DNA of 64,000 nucleotides from Silvanigrella aquatica (GTDB taxonomy: Bacteria; Bdellovibrionota_B; Oligoflexia; Silvanigrellales; Silvanigrellaceae): assembly GCF_001907975.1 (NCBI RefSeq), contig NZ_CP017834.1:1226303-1290302 (forward strand), written 5' to 3'. Under the pieces are notes generated by a model that had not been told where the DNA came from, made no database searches, and saw nothing but the letters and a program-made list of their open reading frames with translations. The position numbers were made by a program, and so were the translations under genes. This document shows, piece by piece, positions 26,383 to 35,251 of the stretch; within the stretch, counting starts at the first letter, position 1, and each line of letters begins with the position of its first letter.

Positions 26383-26440
26383 ATTTTGAATTATGACATG
26401 AAAAGAAAAACGCAGCAAGGAGTGTCGCATATTGTTTATT

Positions 26441-27166
26441 TTATTGTGTGCCCTTATTATTTGGAATATATGTGTATCCGACACCTCTAACCGATATAAT
26501 AAAGTCAGGTTTTGCTGCATTTTTTTCAATGTATTTTCGAAGTTTTCCGACAAAAACATCGACGGTTCTTGTTTCAATAACGCCATCGTATTGCCATACT
26601 TTTTGGAGCAAATCATTGCGAGTTAAAATTTTATTTTCATTTTCTAAAAAAACTTGAACTAGTAAACCTTCTGTAGGAGAGATGCGATGCTCAGTTCCAT
26701 CACTGCGCGTAATAATAAGTCGTTCCGGATCGAAAATAGAATGACCAAATTTTTGGGGAGATAAATTGGCATCGGATTTATACCATTTTTTTCTTTGCAC
26801 AAGTCTTTTTACTCTTAAAATAATTTCTGAAAGATTAAAAGGCTTTGTTACGTAATCGTCCGCACCTAATTCAAATGCTTTAATACGATCATTTTCAAGA
26901 CTTTTGGCACTAAGAACTAAAATAGGAGTGCGTTCTGCAAGAATACGAGTGCGTTTTAATATTTCATAACCATCAAGTTGTGGGAGCATAATATCGAGAA
27001 TAATTGTTGAAATTTTATCATAATTTTCTTTGATATATTTAATTGCCTCTAAACCATCAGAAATAATAGCGACTTCAAAATCTTCCGCCTCAAAATTAAA
27101 CTGTAGTCCTTCTGCAATGGATTCTTCGTCTTCAACAATGAGTAGTAAGTCTTTGGAGTTCGACAT
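26441..27166 (-). CDS. OmpR/PhoB-family response regulator
   Basis: 241 residues. Receiver domain: acidic pair E12-D13, phosphorylated D58 in STIILDIMLPQLDGYE, Thr/Ser in VLSAKS and the switch Lys in DDYVTKPF. The C-terminal winged helix (RRISPTEGLLVQVFLENENKILTRNDLLQKVW and TRTVDVFVGKLRKYIEKN and RGVGYTYI) is typical OmpR/PhoB. Such regulators bind direct repeats with an 11-base period. Four such repeats occur before the giant gene at 50.2 kb. The start overlaps the kinase gene end by 35 bases, so the pair is translated together. Confidence 0.93.
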   Translation of the reverse strand: MSNSKDLLLIVEDEESIAEGLQFNFEAEDFEVAIISDGLEAIKYIKENYDKISTIILDIMLPQLDGYEILKRTRILAERTPILVLSAKSLENDRIKAFELGADDYVTKPFNLSEIILRVKRLVQRKKWYKSDANLSPQKFGHSIFDPERLIITRSDGTEHRISPTEGLLVQVFLENENKILTRNDLLQKVWQYDGVIETRTVDVFVGKLRKYIEKNAAKPDFIISVRGVGYTYIPNNKGTQ

Positions 27167-28097
27167 AAAAAGTTGTTCCTTTATTTAACCCTTCGCTTAA
27201 TGCGAATATTTTTCCATGATGTTCTTCAATAATGGATTGGCAAACAGAAAGTCCTAAACCAGAGCCTTGAACTTTTAATTTGGCATTACGCTCAATTCTG
27301 TAGAATTTTTTAAATACTTTTTTTAAATTATTTTTTTCGATTCCGACACCGTTATCTTTAATGTAAATTTGAACAGATTCTTTTTTTGGAATAATTCCTC
27401 CTTGAATCATTCCCCCTTTTTCAGAGTATTTTACGGCGTTATCGAGAAGATTGTCGAAGAGCATGGAAAGATGATGAGGGTTGCCCCAAACAAAGTAACT
27501 ATTTTCTTCGTCAGATTCTAATGTTTGAAATTCAAATACACGACTTTCTCCAAAGCGTTCTTTGACTTGAGCAAAACATCCCATAAGCAGTTCATTTAAA
27601 TTAATGCGCACATGAGCAAGCGATGATTTATCTGACTCGAGGCGAGCTGAAATTAGAACCGTGTCAATCAGTTTTTGTAGGCGTTCTGTTTCTGTAAGTG
27701 TCCGGGTTAAAAAACGTCTCCGTTCCTCATCGGCAACATTGCGAAGTAGCATTGTCTCTGCATAAAGGCGTATACTAGCTAGTGGAGTTTTGAGTTCGTG
27801 TGTTACATTGCTTAAAATCGTATCTTGCATTTTTGTAATGCGCGACAAACGTCTTTGGCTAACAAAAATCATGTACAGGGCAATGAGGATGAATCCCATG
27901 AGGATGCACCCTTGGGCTAAAATAATCCATTGCCCCGAGCTTGTCGGTGGCACAGGAATTTTTTCGATGAAGCTATTTATTTCTTGGCTTCTTAGAATGT
28001 ACCATCTGATCCAGACAAACATTAAAAGACCCCAACATATTTGGGCGAGGATAAGAATTGATATGGGATGTAAAAGCCATTTTAGTTTTTTAAGCAT
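27132..28097 (-). CDS. Membrane sensor histidine kinase (PhoR-like core)
   Basis: 321 residues from ATG 28097 (GGAAGAGC upstream). An in-frame TTG at 28133 is less likely. Two membrane helices (about 13-34 and 57-80) bracket a periplasmic loop of only some 22 residues, so sensing is intramembrane or through a partner. H100 in SNVTHELKTPLASIRLYAE is the phosphorylated His, with the ATP-binding boxes LLDNAVKYSE, DNGVGI and GSGLGLSVCQ. It phosphorylates the regulator encoded immediately downstream. The start codon physically overlaps the divergent lytic transglycosylase's possible ATG at 28096. Confidence 0.93.
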   Translation of the reverse strand: MLKKLKWLLHPISILILAQICWGLLMFVWIRWYILRSQEINSFIEKIPVPPTSSGQWIILAQGCILMGFILIALYMIFVSQRRLSRITKMQDTILSNVTHELKTPLASIRLYAETMLLRNVADEERRRFLTRTLTETERLQKLIDTVLISARLESDKSSLAHVRINLNELLMGCFAQVKERFGESRVFEFQTLESDEENSYFVWGNPHHLSMLFDNLLDNAVKYSEKGGMIQGGIIPKKESVQIYIKDNGVGIEKNNLKKVFKKFYRIERNAKLKVQGSGLGLSVCQSIIEEHHGKIFALSEGLNKGTTFYVELQRLTTHC

Positions 28098-30423
28098 GCT
28101 CTTCCTTTTATTAATTGCTACATTAGGTAGCAATGTTATTATACAAAAATCTTTCGCCAGCGAAAGTACGAATTCAGAAATTATGGGTAAAAAGTATATT
28201 ACTTTTTACCAAGATTTCCTTAAGTACAAGCATGAACAATCTATTAAAAATTTAGAAGAAATTAAAGTGGAGGGTATTAAAGAGAAAAAAATTGAAGACA
28301 AGATATATATTTTTCTTGGCCTACTAAATATGGCGGTTGATAATGATTTAAATGATTATGCGAATATTGCAATTAAAAATTTAAAGTCAATTAAGAATAA
28401 AATGAGCGATTCACAAAGTGAAATTTATAAGTTATATTATGCAAAATATTTGAATAAGATTCAAGATGATGCGGGAGCTATTCTTTTATTAAAACCTCTT
28501 ATAGCAAAACAACAATCAAATTTAAATTCTCTCGCTGCTCCCTTATATCTTGATTCCTTATTAGATGCGGGTTTAAAATCTGAAGCTTTGCAATTTTACA
28601 ATACGCATTCATCAATTATTGATCAAAATTTAAATTGGGAAAAATTAAATGAAATTTTAGTAAAACTTTCCTCTGCTGCCATGTCATTTAATCAACCTAA
28701 TTTAGCCCTTACATTTTTAAAAAAACCCTTACTTTTTTATCCTCTGGAAAAGTCAGGACGTGAAGCTATGAGTATTTTATCGAAAATTGAATGCTCGGGA
28801 GGCAGTATTGGAAGTTTATATTTTCGAGAAGAAAATATGCAATATTTATCAAGAGAAGTTTATAAAAGAATAGGAAAACAGCCCGATTCTAGAAATTATA
28901 TTTTGGCTTTAGTTGGTATTAATCCTCATAAACCTGTGCCACTTGATCCTGTTGAAACCTTAAATGAACAAGAAAAAGAGAAATTATTAGGAATTGCAGA
29001 ATTGCTTATGTCTGCTAGAGAATATAGCATGGCAGATTATGTGTTAAGTTATTTGTCGCAATCAGAAAACTATACAGCCTTTTTTAATAAAGATAAATTA
29101 CTAGACATGCGCGGTAGGGTATATAATGCGCTTAATAAACCTATTAAAGCAGCACAAGTCTATTATAAATTATTTACGGAATTACCGAATTCAAAGCTTG
29201 CTGACAATGCAAAATTAAAATACGCATTTTCTCTTCATTTTGCTCATCGAAATAAAGAAGCCGCTGTTTTTGCAAATCAAAATAATATTTATAATTCTAA
29301 AGATGAGCAGAGTTGGTTTCTTTTTTGGCAATATTATCTTTCAAATCAAACTAAAGAAGCTGAAGTTATTGCAAACGACTACTTAACTAAAAATCCAACT
29401 AAAACTCGTTTTAAATATTGGCTATCAATCATTGAAAAAGAAAGAAATGAAAAAAGTTTACTTCTTAAAAATCTTTCTGAAATTTCGAAAAAGACGGTTG
29501 ATTATCCTTATTCAATTTTTGCAAGATGGCGTTTAAAAGAATTTTTATCTAAAAACGAAAAAGAAAATATACCGCATAATTTTAACTTTAAAGATTTTTA
29601 TGTTGCAAAAACCAATCCATTTTTGAAAAAGAAATTAAAAAATAAAAATTTTGAATATATTAGAACATTGGTTAATTTTAATTTAAATGATATTGCTAGT
29701 TTATATATTAAAAAAATAAATTTAAAGAAAATGAAAAAAAATCAGGTCATTATTCTTGCCAATTTAGCATATGCTGCCATGGATTATAAAATGTCTTCGG
29801 ATTTATCTCGCAATTATTTTGAAAATGATTTGGATGATTATCAGGCAGGTGAAATATGGACAGAAAAAACCAATTTTTGGAAATTAAATTTCCCACTTGC
29901 CTATTGGCCTGATGTACAAAATGCAGCACGCCTTGCTGATATTGATCCCTTTTGGCTCCTTTCTATTATGCGGGCGGAATCTGTTTATTATCCCCACGCC
30001 GAAAGCTCAGTCGGGGCGATTGGGCTTATGCAAATCATGCCCTATACGGGAATTCATATTTCAAAACATATTGGGAAAGAAAATTTTAGCGCGAGTTTAT
30101 TAAAAGATCCTGCGCAATCTATTGCTTATGCCGCATGGTATTTAAGAATGTTATTAAAAATTTATCATGGAAATTACCTTTTAGCCACCGCGGCTTACAA
30201 CAGTGGCCCAGAAGCGGTGAATCGTTGGATTAGTCAGAATAATTCCCTGACTATTGATGAATTTTATGAAAATATTCCATTTGTCGAAACAAAAAAATAT
30301 GTGGCAAAAGTATTAGGATACCTTGACATTTATTACCGAGTGCAACTAGGAAGTGGTGACGGATATAATCTTGGTTTTGGCGAATCTTTGCCTGATCCAT
30401 TTACAAGATTAAATATTTTTTAA
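28063..30423 (+). CDS. Periplasmic soluble lytic transglycosylase (Slt-like)
   Basis: About 786 residues from ATG 28063 (AGGATAAG upstream). ATG 28096 (MLFLLLIATLGSNVIIQKSFASES) is an alternative and both give a Sec signal peptide. The open frame extends further upstream to 27790, but that part is antisense to the histidine kinase and not protein-like. A long helical superhelix region (TPR-like) precedes the C-terminal SLT domain: catalytic Glu in IMRAESVYYPHAESSVGAIGLMQIMP near residue 638, then DPAQSIAYAAWYLRMLL and ATAAYNSGPEAVNRW. It cleaves the MurNAc-GlcNAc bond of peptidoglycan with 1,6-anhydro formation. Divergent pairing with a two-component system hints at envelope control. Confidence 0.9.
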   Translation: MGCKSHFSFLSMLFLLLIATLGSNVIIQKSFASESTNSEIMGKKYITFYQDFLKYKHEQSIKNLEEIKVEGIKEKKIEDKIYIFLGLLNMAVDNDLNDYANIAIKNLKSIKNKMSDSQSEIYKLYYAKYLNKIQDDAGAILLLKPLIAKQQSNLNSLAAPLYLDSLLDAGLKSEALQFYNTHSSIIDQNLNWEKLNEILVKLSSAAMSFNQPNLALTFLKKPLLFYPLEKSGREAMSILSKIECSGGSIGSLYFREENMQYLSREVYKRIGKQPDSRNYILALVGINPHKPVPLDPVETLNEQEKEKLLGIAELLMSAREYSMADYVLSYLSQSENYTAFFNKDKLLDMRGRVYNALNKPIKAAQVYYKLFTELPNSKLADNAKLKYAFSLHFAHRNKEAAVFANQNNIYNSKDEQSWFLFWQYYLSNQTKEAEVIANDYLTKNPTKTRFKYWLSIIEKERNEKSLLLKNLSEISKKTVDYPYSIFARWRLKEFLSKNEKENIPHNFNFKDFYVAKTNPFLKKKLKNKNFEYIRTLVNFNLNDIASLYIKKINLKKMKKNQVIILANLAYAAMDYKMSSDLSRNYFENDLDDYQAGEIWTEKTNFWKLNFPLAYWPDVQNAARLADIDPFWLLSIMRAESVYYPHAESSVGAIGLMQIMPYTGIHISKHIGKENFSASLLKDPAQSIAYAAWYLRMLLKIYHGNYLLATAAYNSGPEAVNRWISQNNSLTIDEFYENIPFVETKKYVAKVLGYLDIYYRVQLGSGDGYNLGFGESLPDPFTRLNIF

Positions 30424-30449
30424 AAATTAAGTAGTGAAGGGACTAAAGA

Positions 30450-31247
30450 GTGACATTCCAAGCGGAAAGGAAAAGCGAGCCCATTTTACAAATTAAGAAT
30501 TTAGTTAAAACCTATCCCAATGGAACAAAAGCATTGAAAAATGTTTCATTTGAGGTTCCCAAGGGAGCCTTTCTTTCCGTAATAGGTTTATCGGGGTCTG
30601 GAAAATCGACCTTATTACGATGCATCAACCGCATTCACGAACCCACAGCGGGTTCGATTTTTTTTGAAGGACAAGATATTACTCATATTAATGAAAAACA
30701 TTTAAGAGAAGTCCGCAAAAATATAGGAATGGTTTTTCAGCATTTTAATTTGATAGATAGGCGTAGTGTTTTGAATAATGTGCTTATGGGGCGACTAGGA
30801 CAATTAAACGATCATTTTTTGGGCGGTATTTTTCAAAAATGGCCTGAAGAATGGATTGCTGATGCGCATGAAGCATTAAAAATAGTGGGTATTGCGGATA
30901 AGGCTTATGTGCGTGCTGATGGCCTCTCTGGTGGTCAGAAACAACGCGTGGCCATTGCGCGCACTCTCGTACAAAATCCTCATTTGCTTTTAGCCGATGA
31001 ACCCGTAGCATCATTAGATCCCTCAACAAGTTACTCTGTAATGAATTATTTAAGAGATTTAAACCAAAAAAGAAATATTACCGTCGTTTGTAATTTGCAC
31101 TTTTTAAGCCTGGTTCGTGATTATTCCACACACGTTATTGCTTTGCGCAATGGGGAGAAGGTTTTTGAAGGAAAGCCTACAGATATTACGGAACAATGGT
31201 TTAAAGATATATACGGCGCCGATGCTAAAGAAGTGGAGATAAACTAA
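30450..31247 (+). CDS. phnC: Phosphonate-type ABC transporter ATP-binding protein (PhnC-like)
   Basis: 265 residues from GTG 30450, with GAAGG nine bases upstream. Walker A GLSGSGKST, Q-loop MVFQHFNLIDRRSVLNNVLMGRLG (strongly PhnC-like), signature LSGGQKQRVAIARTL and Walker B LLLADEPVASLDPSTS, then CNLHFLSLVRDYSTHVIAL. It energises uptake of phosphonates, phosphite or a related oxyanion. The stop and the phnE ATG share one base. No phnD binding-protein gene is adjacent, and no C-P lyase or phosphonatase genes are in view, so the actual substrate is open. Confidence 0.87.
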   Translation: MTFQAERKSEPILQIKNLVKTYPNGTKALKNVSFEVPKGAFLSVIGLSGSGKSTLLRCINRIHEPTAGSIFFEGQDITHINEKHLREVRKNIGMVFQHFNLIDRRSVLNNVLMGRLGQLNDHFLGGIFQKWPEEWIADAHEALKIVGIADKAYVRADGLSGGQKQRVAIARTLVQNPHLLLADEPVASLDPSTSYSVMNYLRDLNQKRNITVVCNLHFLSLVRDYSTHVIALRNGEKVFEGKPTDITEQWFKDIYGADAKEVEIN

Positions 31248-32539
31248 TGAAATTTCCATCTTTTATTCCAATGGATGAATCAAAAAGAAAAAAAAGAGAA
31301 ATTACCGGACTTATTTTAGAGTTATTTGTTTGGGGCTATTTTTTTATTTTTTTAGGAAAAATTTTTGTATTTTCAATATTATTTCCCATTATAGAAAATT
31401 TTGCTTACGATGACACTCCTTCTGAATGGGCATTAAATTTTATTCAAAGTATAGATTTTGACAGCCGTTACTTTGAATTCCCATGGAGTTGGTTTTTTAT
31501 TTTATTTGGTATGGGTGCCGTTGTTGGTTTTTTTGTTTCTTTAAAATGTAAAGGCTTTGGTTCGTGGATAGCAAGCCTTTCTAAATTACAGGTCACAAAT
31601 CCTGAAGATTCCATTAAATTACAAAATCATTGGAAGTTAGCTCGCATAGAAGCTTATTTATTGGTCTTTGTTACTTTAGTCACAGGTATGGTTTTAATCA
31701 ATGTCAGCTTACTGAAAATCCTACAAATTGATGGGTTATTAGGAGCAGGACGCTTGACTTTGCAGCTGGCATGTGGCGTTCCTGGTGTCGGAGAAACGGC
31801 CGGTTCTTTTTCTATATATGAAGGGTTGCAATGGATTTTAAATATCTTTCTTAAAATTCATAATGCTGTTTTTGCAAATCAAGTGGAACTTTTTAATATT
31901 CAATGTGTCCCCAATGATTTAACTTATTTTAGTAAAGCTTTGAGCAAGCTTGCGGAATCTATTTATCTCGCATTTATTGCGACATTTTTTAGTGTTCCCG
32001 TTGCATTTGCATTGTCTTTTTTTGCTTCGCGTAACTTAACAAGACATAGCTTTTTTATGAGATCATTTTATATTCTTATTCGTTCCTATATGAATATAAC
32101 CCGTTCCATAGAGCCGTTAATTTGGGCCATATTATTTTCCGTGTGGATTGGCATAGGTCCCTTTGCGGGCGCTATGGCTCTTATGGTTCATAGTATTTCC
32201 AGTCTTGTAAAACAATATTCTGAGGCAGTCGAAAGCGTGGATGAAGGTCCTCTGGAAGCTCTTCAGGTCACCGGTGCCAATCGCATATCTGTAGTCTGGT
32301 ACGCCGTGGTTCCTCAAGTGGTTCTTCCCTTTCTTGCCTTTACCATTTATCGGTGGGACATTAACGTGCGCATGGCTACAGTCATTGGCTTAGTCGGTGG
32401 TGGTGGTATTGGTAGCATTTTAATTCAAGAACAAATGCTCGCGCGTTGGACACAGGTCGGAAGTCTTGCCTTTCTCATTTTCTTAGTGGTTTGGGGTATG
32501 GACTTCCTTTCCGCAAGAATTCGAGAGGCCATTCAATAA
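31247..32539 (+). CDS. phnE: Phosphonate-type ABC transporter permease (PhnE-like), long form
   Basis: 430 residues, longer than the usual 260-290, because of about 150 extra N-terminal residues with additional membrane helices (LILELFVWGYFFIFLGKIFVF and WFFILFGMGAVVGFFVSL) and a soluble loop. The C-terminal half is a clear PhnE permease: AFIATFFSVPVAFALSFFASRNL, MNITRSIEPLIWAILF, and the coupling/EAA region EAVESVDEGPLEALQVTGANRISVVWYAVVPQVVLPF followed by YRWDINVRMATVIGLVGGGGIG. The extra N-terminal helices may stand in for a partner permease or anchor a binding protein. lipB follows after one base. Confidence 0.85.
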   Translation: MKFPSFIPMDESKRKKREITGLILELFVWGYFFIFLGKIFVFSILFPIIENFAYDDTPSEWALNFIQSIDFDSRYFEFPWSWFFILFGMGAVVGFFVSLKCKGFGSWIASLSKLQVTNPEDSIKLQNHWKLARIEAYLLVFVTLVTGMVLINVSLLKILQIDGLLGAGRLTLQLACGVPGVGETAGSFSIYEGLQWILNIFLKIHNAVFANQVELFNIQCVPNDLTYFSKALSKLAESIYLAFIATFFSVPVAFALSFFASRNLTRHSFFMRSFYILIRSYMNITRSIEPLIWAILFSVWIGIGPFAGAMALMVHSISSLVKQYSEAVESVDEGPLEALQVTGANRISVVWYAVVPQVVLPFLAFTIYRWDINVRMATVIGLVGGGGIGSILIQEQMLARWTQVGSLAFLIFLVVWGMDFLSARIREAIQ

Positions 32540-32540
32540 G

Positions 32541-33200
32541 ATGGAAATTAAATATTTAGGCTTAATGCCTTATAGTGATGCTCTTGGCTTAATGGAGTCA
32601 ATGCACGCCGAAATCGTTGCCAATCCCTTTAAAGAGGGGGTGATACTCGTTGTGCAGCATCCCCCTACAGTTACTATGGGGAAGCGCGAGTTATTTGAAG
32701 ATATGATTGTGCCACCTGAACAACTTAAATATAAAGGGGTGGCTTATCATAAAATTGATAGGGGGGGCAGCGTCACTGTGCATGAGCCCGGGCAAATTGT
32801 CATATACCCTATTTTTCACATTGATAAACAAAAACAGAGCGTGCGTTCCTATGTAAACCATTTAGAAGAAGCCATGATTGAAACAGCGCAGCACTATGGT
32901 GTTGCGGCAAATCGTGATGAAATCAATCCCGGTGTTTGGGTAGGGCAAAATAAAATAGGTGCTGTAGGTATACGCATTTTAAATAAAGTAACTAAGCATG
33001 GTATTGCATTTAATGTAAATAATTCTCTTGAGACATTTACGACTATTGTGCCCTGTGGTCTGCGTGGTCGCGGTGTTATCAATTTAGAATCAGCAGTAAA
33101 TGAAAATAAAAGTCTAACTATCTGTGAATCTAAAATTATTAACATCGATGAAGTTTCTAAAATTTTAGCTGAAAAAATTCGTGAGAAACTTTTTAAGTAA
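32541..33200 (+). CDS. lipB: Octanoyltransferase LipB
   Basis: 219 residues. HPPTVTMGKR, RGGSVTVHEPGQIVIYPI, GVWVGQNKIGAVGIRI (catalytic Lys) and TTIVPCGLRGRGVINLE (catalytic acyl-thioester Cys) match LipB. The usual RGGxxTYHGPGQ reads RGGSVTVHEPGQ, so Tyr and Gly are replaced but His, Pro, Gly and Gln remain. It transfers octanoyl from acyl carrier protein to lipoyl domains of 2-oxoacid dehydrogenases and GcvH. No lipA is adjacent. Its place at the end of the phn-like operon is probably read-through convenience rather than shared function. Confidence 0.92.
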   Translation: MEIKYLGLMPYSDALGLMESMHAEIVANPFKEGVILVVQHPPTVTMGKRELFEDMIVPPEQLKYKGVAYHKIDRGGSVTVHEPGQIVIYPIFHIDKQKQSVRSYVNHLEEAMIETAQHYGVAANRDEINPGVWVGQNKIGAVGIRILNKVTKHGIAFNVNNSLETFTTIVPCGLRGRGVINLESAVNENKSLTICESKIINIDEVSKILAEKIREKLFK

Positions 33201-33448
33201 CTATTCTATATTAATTTGATAAAATAAATCAATCTCATAAGCCCTTGATAAAAATATTTAAACTTTAAATTATTATTTTGTAATTTTTATTATGTAAATA
33301 AATTATTTTTATTAAGTTATACTTTAATATTATAAAAAATTTATTAAATATTTAAAAATAATTTTGTTATTTTTTATTAAATGAGTATTTTTTAAATTTG
33401 ATTTTGTGGAGATTCGATTAGAAAAAATAATTTATTGAGGTTTATTAA

Positions 33449-35251
33449 ATGATTAATTATATGAAAAAATATGGTAATGGGCAGGAAATGCTGATACCTG
33501 GAGAAATTTCTGAAATTGATAGATTTTTCGAAAGTTCAAGGAACTCTTATAAGGGAAAAGGATTGATTGAAAATAAGGAATATAATGTTATTTTTTTTGG
33601 ATGCCACGGAGAAGGGAATCAACATCATGGAAAGTTTATCAGGGAATATTGTAATAAGGAAAACTTTGAACCTGATTTTTTTCTATTGAATGGCGATAAC
33701 TTTTATGAAAATGGTGTTGAATCTTTCCATTCTCCCTTATTCAAAAAATGTTTTGAAGATCCCTATGTAAAATATTTCCCAAGACATACCTTTTTTCCTA
33801 TTTTAGGCAATCATGATTACGCTCACTCTGTTAAAAGCAGATTGATGAAAATATTCCACATTTCAAAAAAAGCAGATCCTTACGCTCAGATAGGATATTC
33901 TTCTATAAACAATAGTTGGTATATGCCAGGCAGGTATTATTCTTTAAATCATCAATTTATGGAAATTCAAAAACAACCTCTGTTTGAATTTTTTTGTATA
34001 GACTCAAATACAATACTTCTTGATAATAATCAGCAGGAATGGCTTATTCATAAAGTGAAATCATCTAAAGCGTTGTGGAAAATTTTAGTTTCGCATCATC
34101 CTATTTTGACAAAGGGACATCATGCTCATGAACCTGATGTTACAGGTTTTAACCAATTTATAATTGAAAATAAATTATATAAGGGATTAAATTTAATTAT
34201 ATCAGCTCACGAGCATAATAATCAAATATTACACTGTGCAGGAAATTTATTTCAAATTATAGTTGGAAATTGTTCTTCAAAAAATCCTCACAAAATTCAT
34301 GATAAAAGTAATTTGATTTATTTGAATGATCAAAAAGGAGATTCTTCTTTTGGTGTTTTAAAAATAACAAAAGACAATATTATTTGCGATATAAAAGGTA
34401 ATTATAGTAATTTTAATTTTGATTATAAAATGCAGCGTCATTTAAATAGAAATAAAACACTGACAAATTTTGGTGTAAATCCAGGCAATAAAAAAATTAT
34501 CGAATTTGCTAACGAAATTAAATTAAATATTAATCCTAATATTCCACCTAAAAAATCAGTTCGGACTTCCAATCAACTAACAGGGCGTGAAAATATAGCT
34601 CTGAATAGAGCTCACTTTCTTGATCCGAATTTTAAATTAATACCTTTTGTTCCCGTAGGTTCAAAATTATCTCAAACTCCTAAAAATGCAAATACAGTCA
34701 GCTTATTATTGGATGGAACACGTCGTATTTCAGAAATCTGTTTAGAAATAAATCAATTGATTTTAAATTGGAATGATAAGAGCAAAATTAAAATGAAAAT
34801 ACGGTCGGATAAAATTAAAAAAATGGATTCCAAATTAAATGAATTGCAAATTTTTTCGAATCAAATTATAAAATCGGATTCTATTTTTGTAAAAAATTCA
34901 ATATTAAATCACTCAGAACAAAAAATAATTTTAGCAGAAATTTATCATTATCTATCGGAAATTTATTTTTATTCTATGCAATATACATTAGATCATAAAC
35001 AAAAAAATAAAATCTCGGAAAGACAACCTGCCATTGAACAATTAATGGCTGAAATTTCTAATATTTATTCTTTAATATACCAAGGATTTATTTCTTATTA
35101 TTTAAAATCAAGCAAATTGTCGAATATAAATGCAGCGCCCGTAAAAGCTTTAGAATATTTAGAATTTCTTGAACTACAGAACAACAAAAGAAGAGCTGAG
35201 GAGGGATATAAATTTATTACAAAATTAAAATTTAATTTTGGACATGCTTAA
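33449..35251 (+). CDS. Purple-acid-phosphatase-like metallophosphatase with a helical C-terminal domain
   Basis: 600 residues, GAGG nine bases before ATG. The first 330 residues are a calcineurin-like phosphoesterase closest in motif style to tartrate-resistant acid phosphatases: NGDNFYENGV (GDxxY), LGNHDY, VSHHP and SAHEHN. The first motif reads FGCHGEG where GDxG is expected, so the first metal-binding Asp is Cys. There is no signal peptide, unlike most purple acid phosphatases. The C-terminal 250 residues are mostly charged helices (LDGTRRISEICLEINQLILNW onward) with no recognised family. The role is unknown: possible intracellular phosphatase or toxin-like effector. It converges with the symporter gene, their stops overlapping by four bases. 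Confidence 0.75.
   Translation: MINYMKKYGNGQEMLIPGEISEIDRFFESSRNSYKGKGLIENKEYNVIFFGCHGEGNQHHGKFIREYCNKENFEPDFFLLNGDNFYENGVESFHSPLFKKCFEDPYVKYFPRHTFFPILGNHDYAHSVKSRLMKIFHISKKADPYAQIGYSSINNSWYMPGRYYSLNHQFMEIQKQPLFEFFCIDSNTILLDNNQQEWLIHKVKSSKALWKILVSHHPILTKGHHAHEPDVTGFNQFIIENKLYKGLNLIISAHEHNNQILHCAGNLFQIIVGNCSSKNPHKIHDKSNLIYLNDQKGDSSFGVLKITKDNIICDIKGNYSNFNFDYKMQRHLNRNKTLTNFGVNPGNKKIIEFANEIKLNINPNIPPKKSVRTSNQLTGRENIALNRAHFLDPNFKLIPFVPVGSKLSQTPKNANTVSLLLDGTRRISEICLEINQLILNWNDKSKIKMKIRSDKIKKMDSKLNELQIFSNQIIKSDSIFVKNSILNHSEQKIILAEIYHYLSEIYFYSMQYTLDHKQKNKISERQPAIEQLMAEISNIYSLIYQGFISYYLKSSKLSNINAAPVKALEYLEFLELQNNKRRAEEGYKFITKLKFNFGHA

Noticed and set aside
26254-26440. Known SAM or cobalamin riboswitch upstream of the methionine operon
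   Set aside because: Hairpins are present, but I could not find the conserved B12-box or SAM-box sequence on the minus strand, so only unnamed structure is reported.
26374-26616. 80-codon minus-strand frame and 64/69-codon plus-strand frames at 26.4-26.7 kb
   Set aside because: All overlap the C-terminal winged-helix coding region of the response regulator, which carries strong protein conservation.
27790-28062. Upstream extension of the lytic transglycosylase frame
   Set aside because: It is antisense to the histidine kinase coding region, has no ribosome site and gives a sequence without signal-peptide or domain character. The frame is open by chance.
33201-33448. Terminator or small RNA after lipB
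   Set aside because: TTGAT/ATCAA is a five-base stem without a T-run, no more than expected by chance in such A/T-rich sequence.
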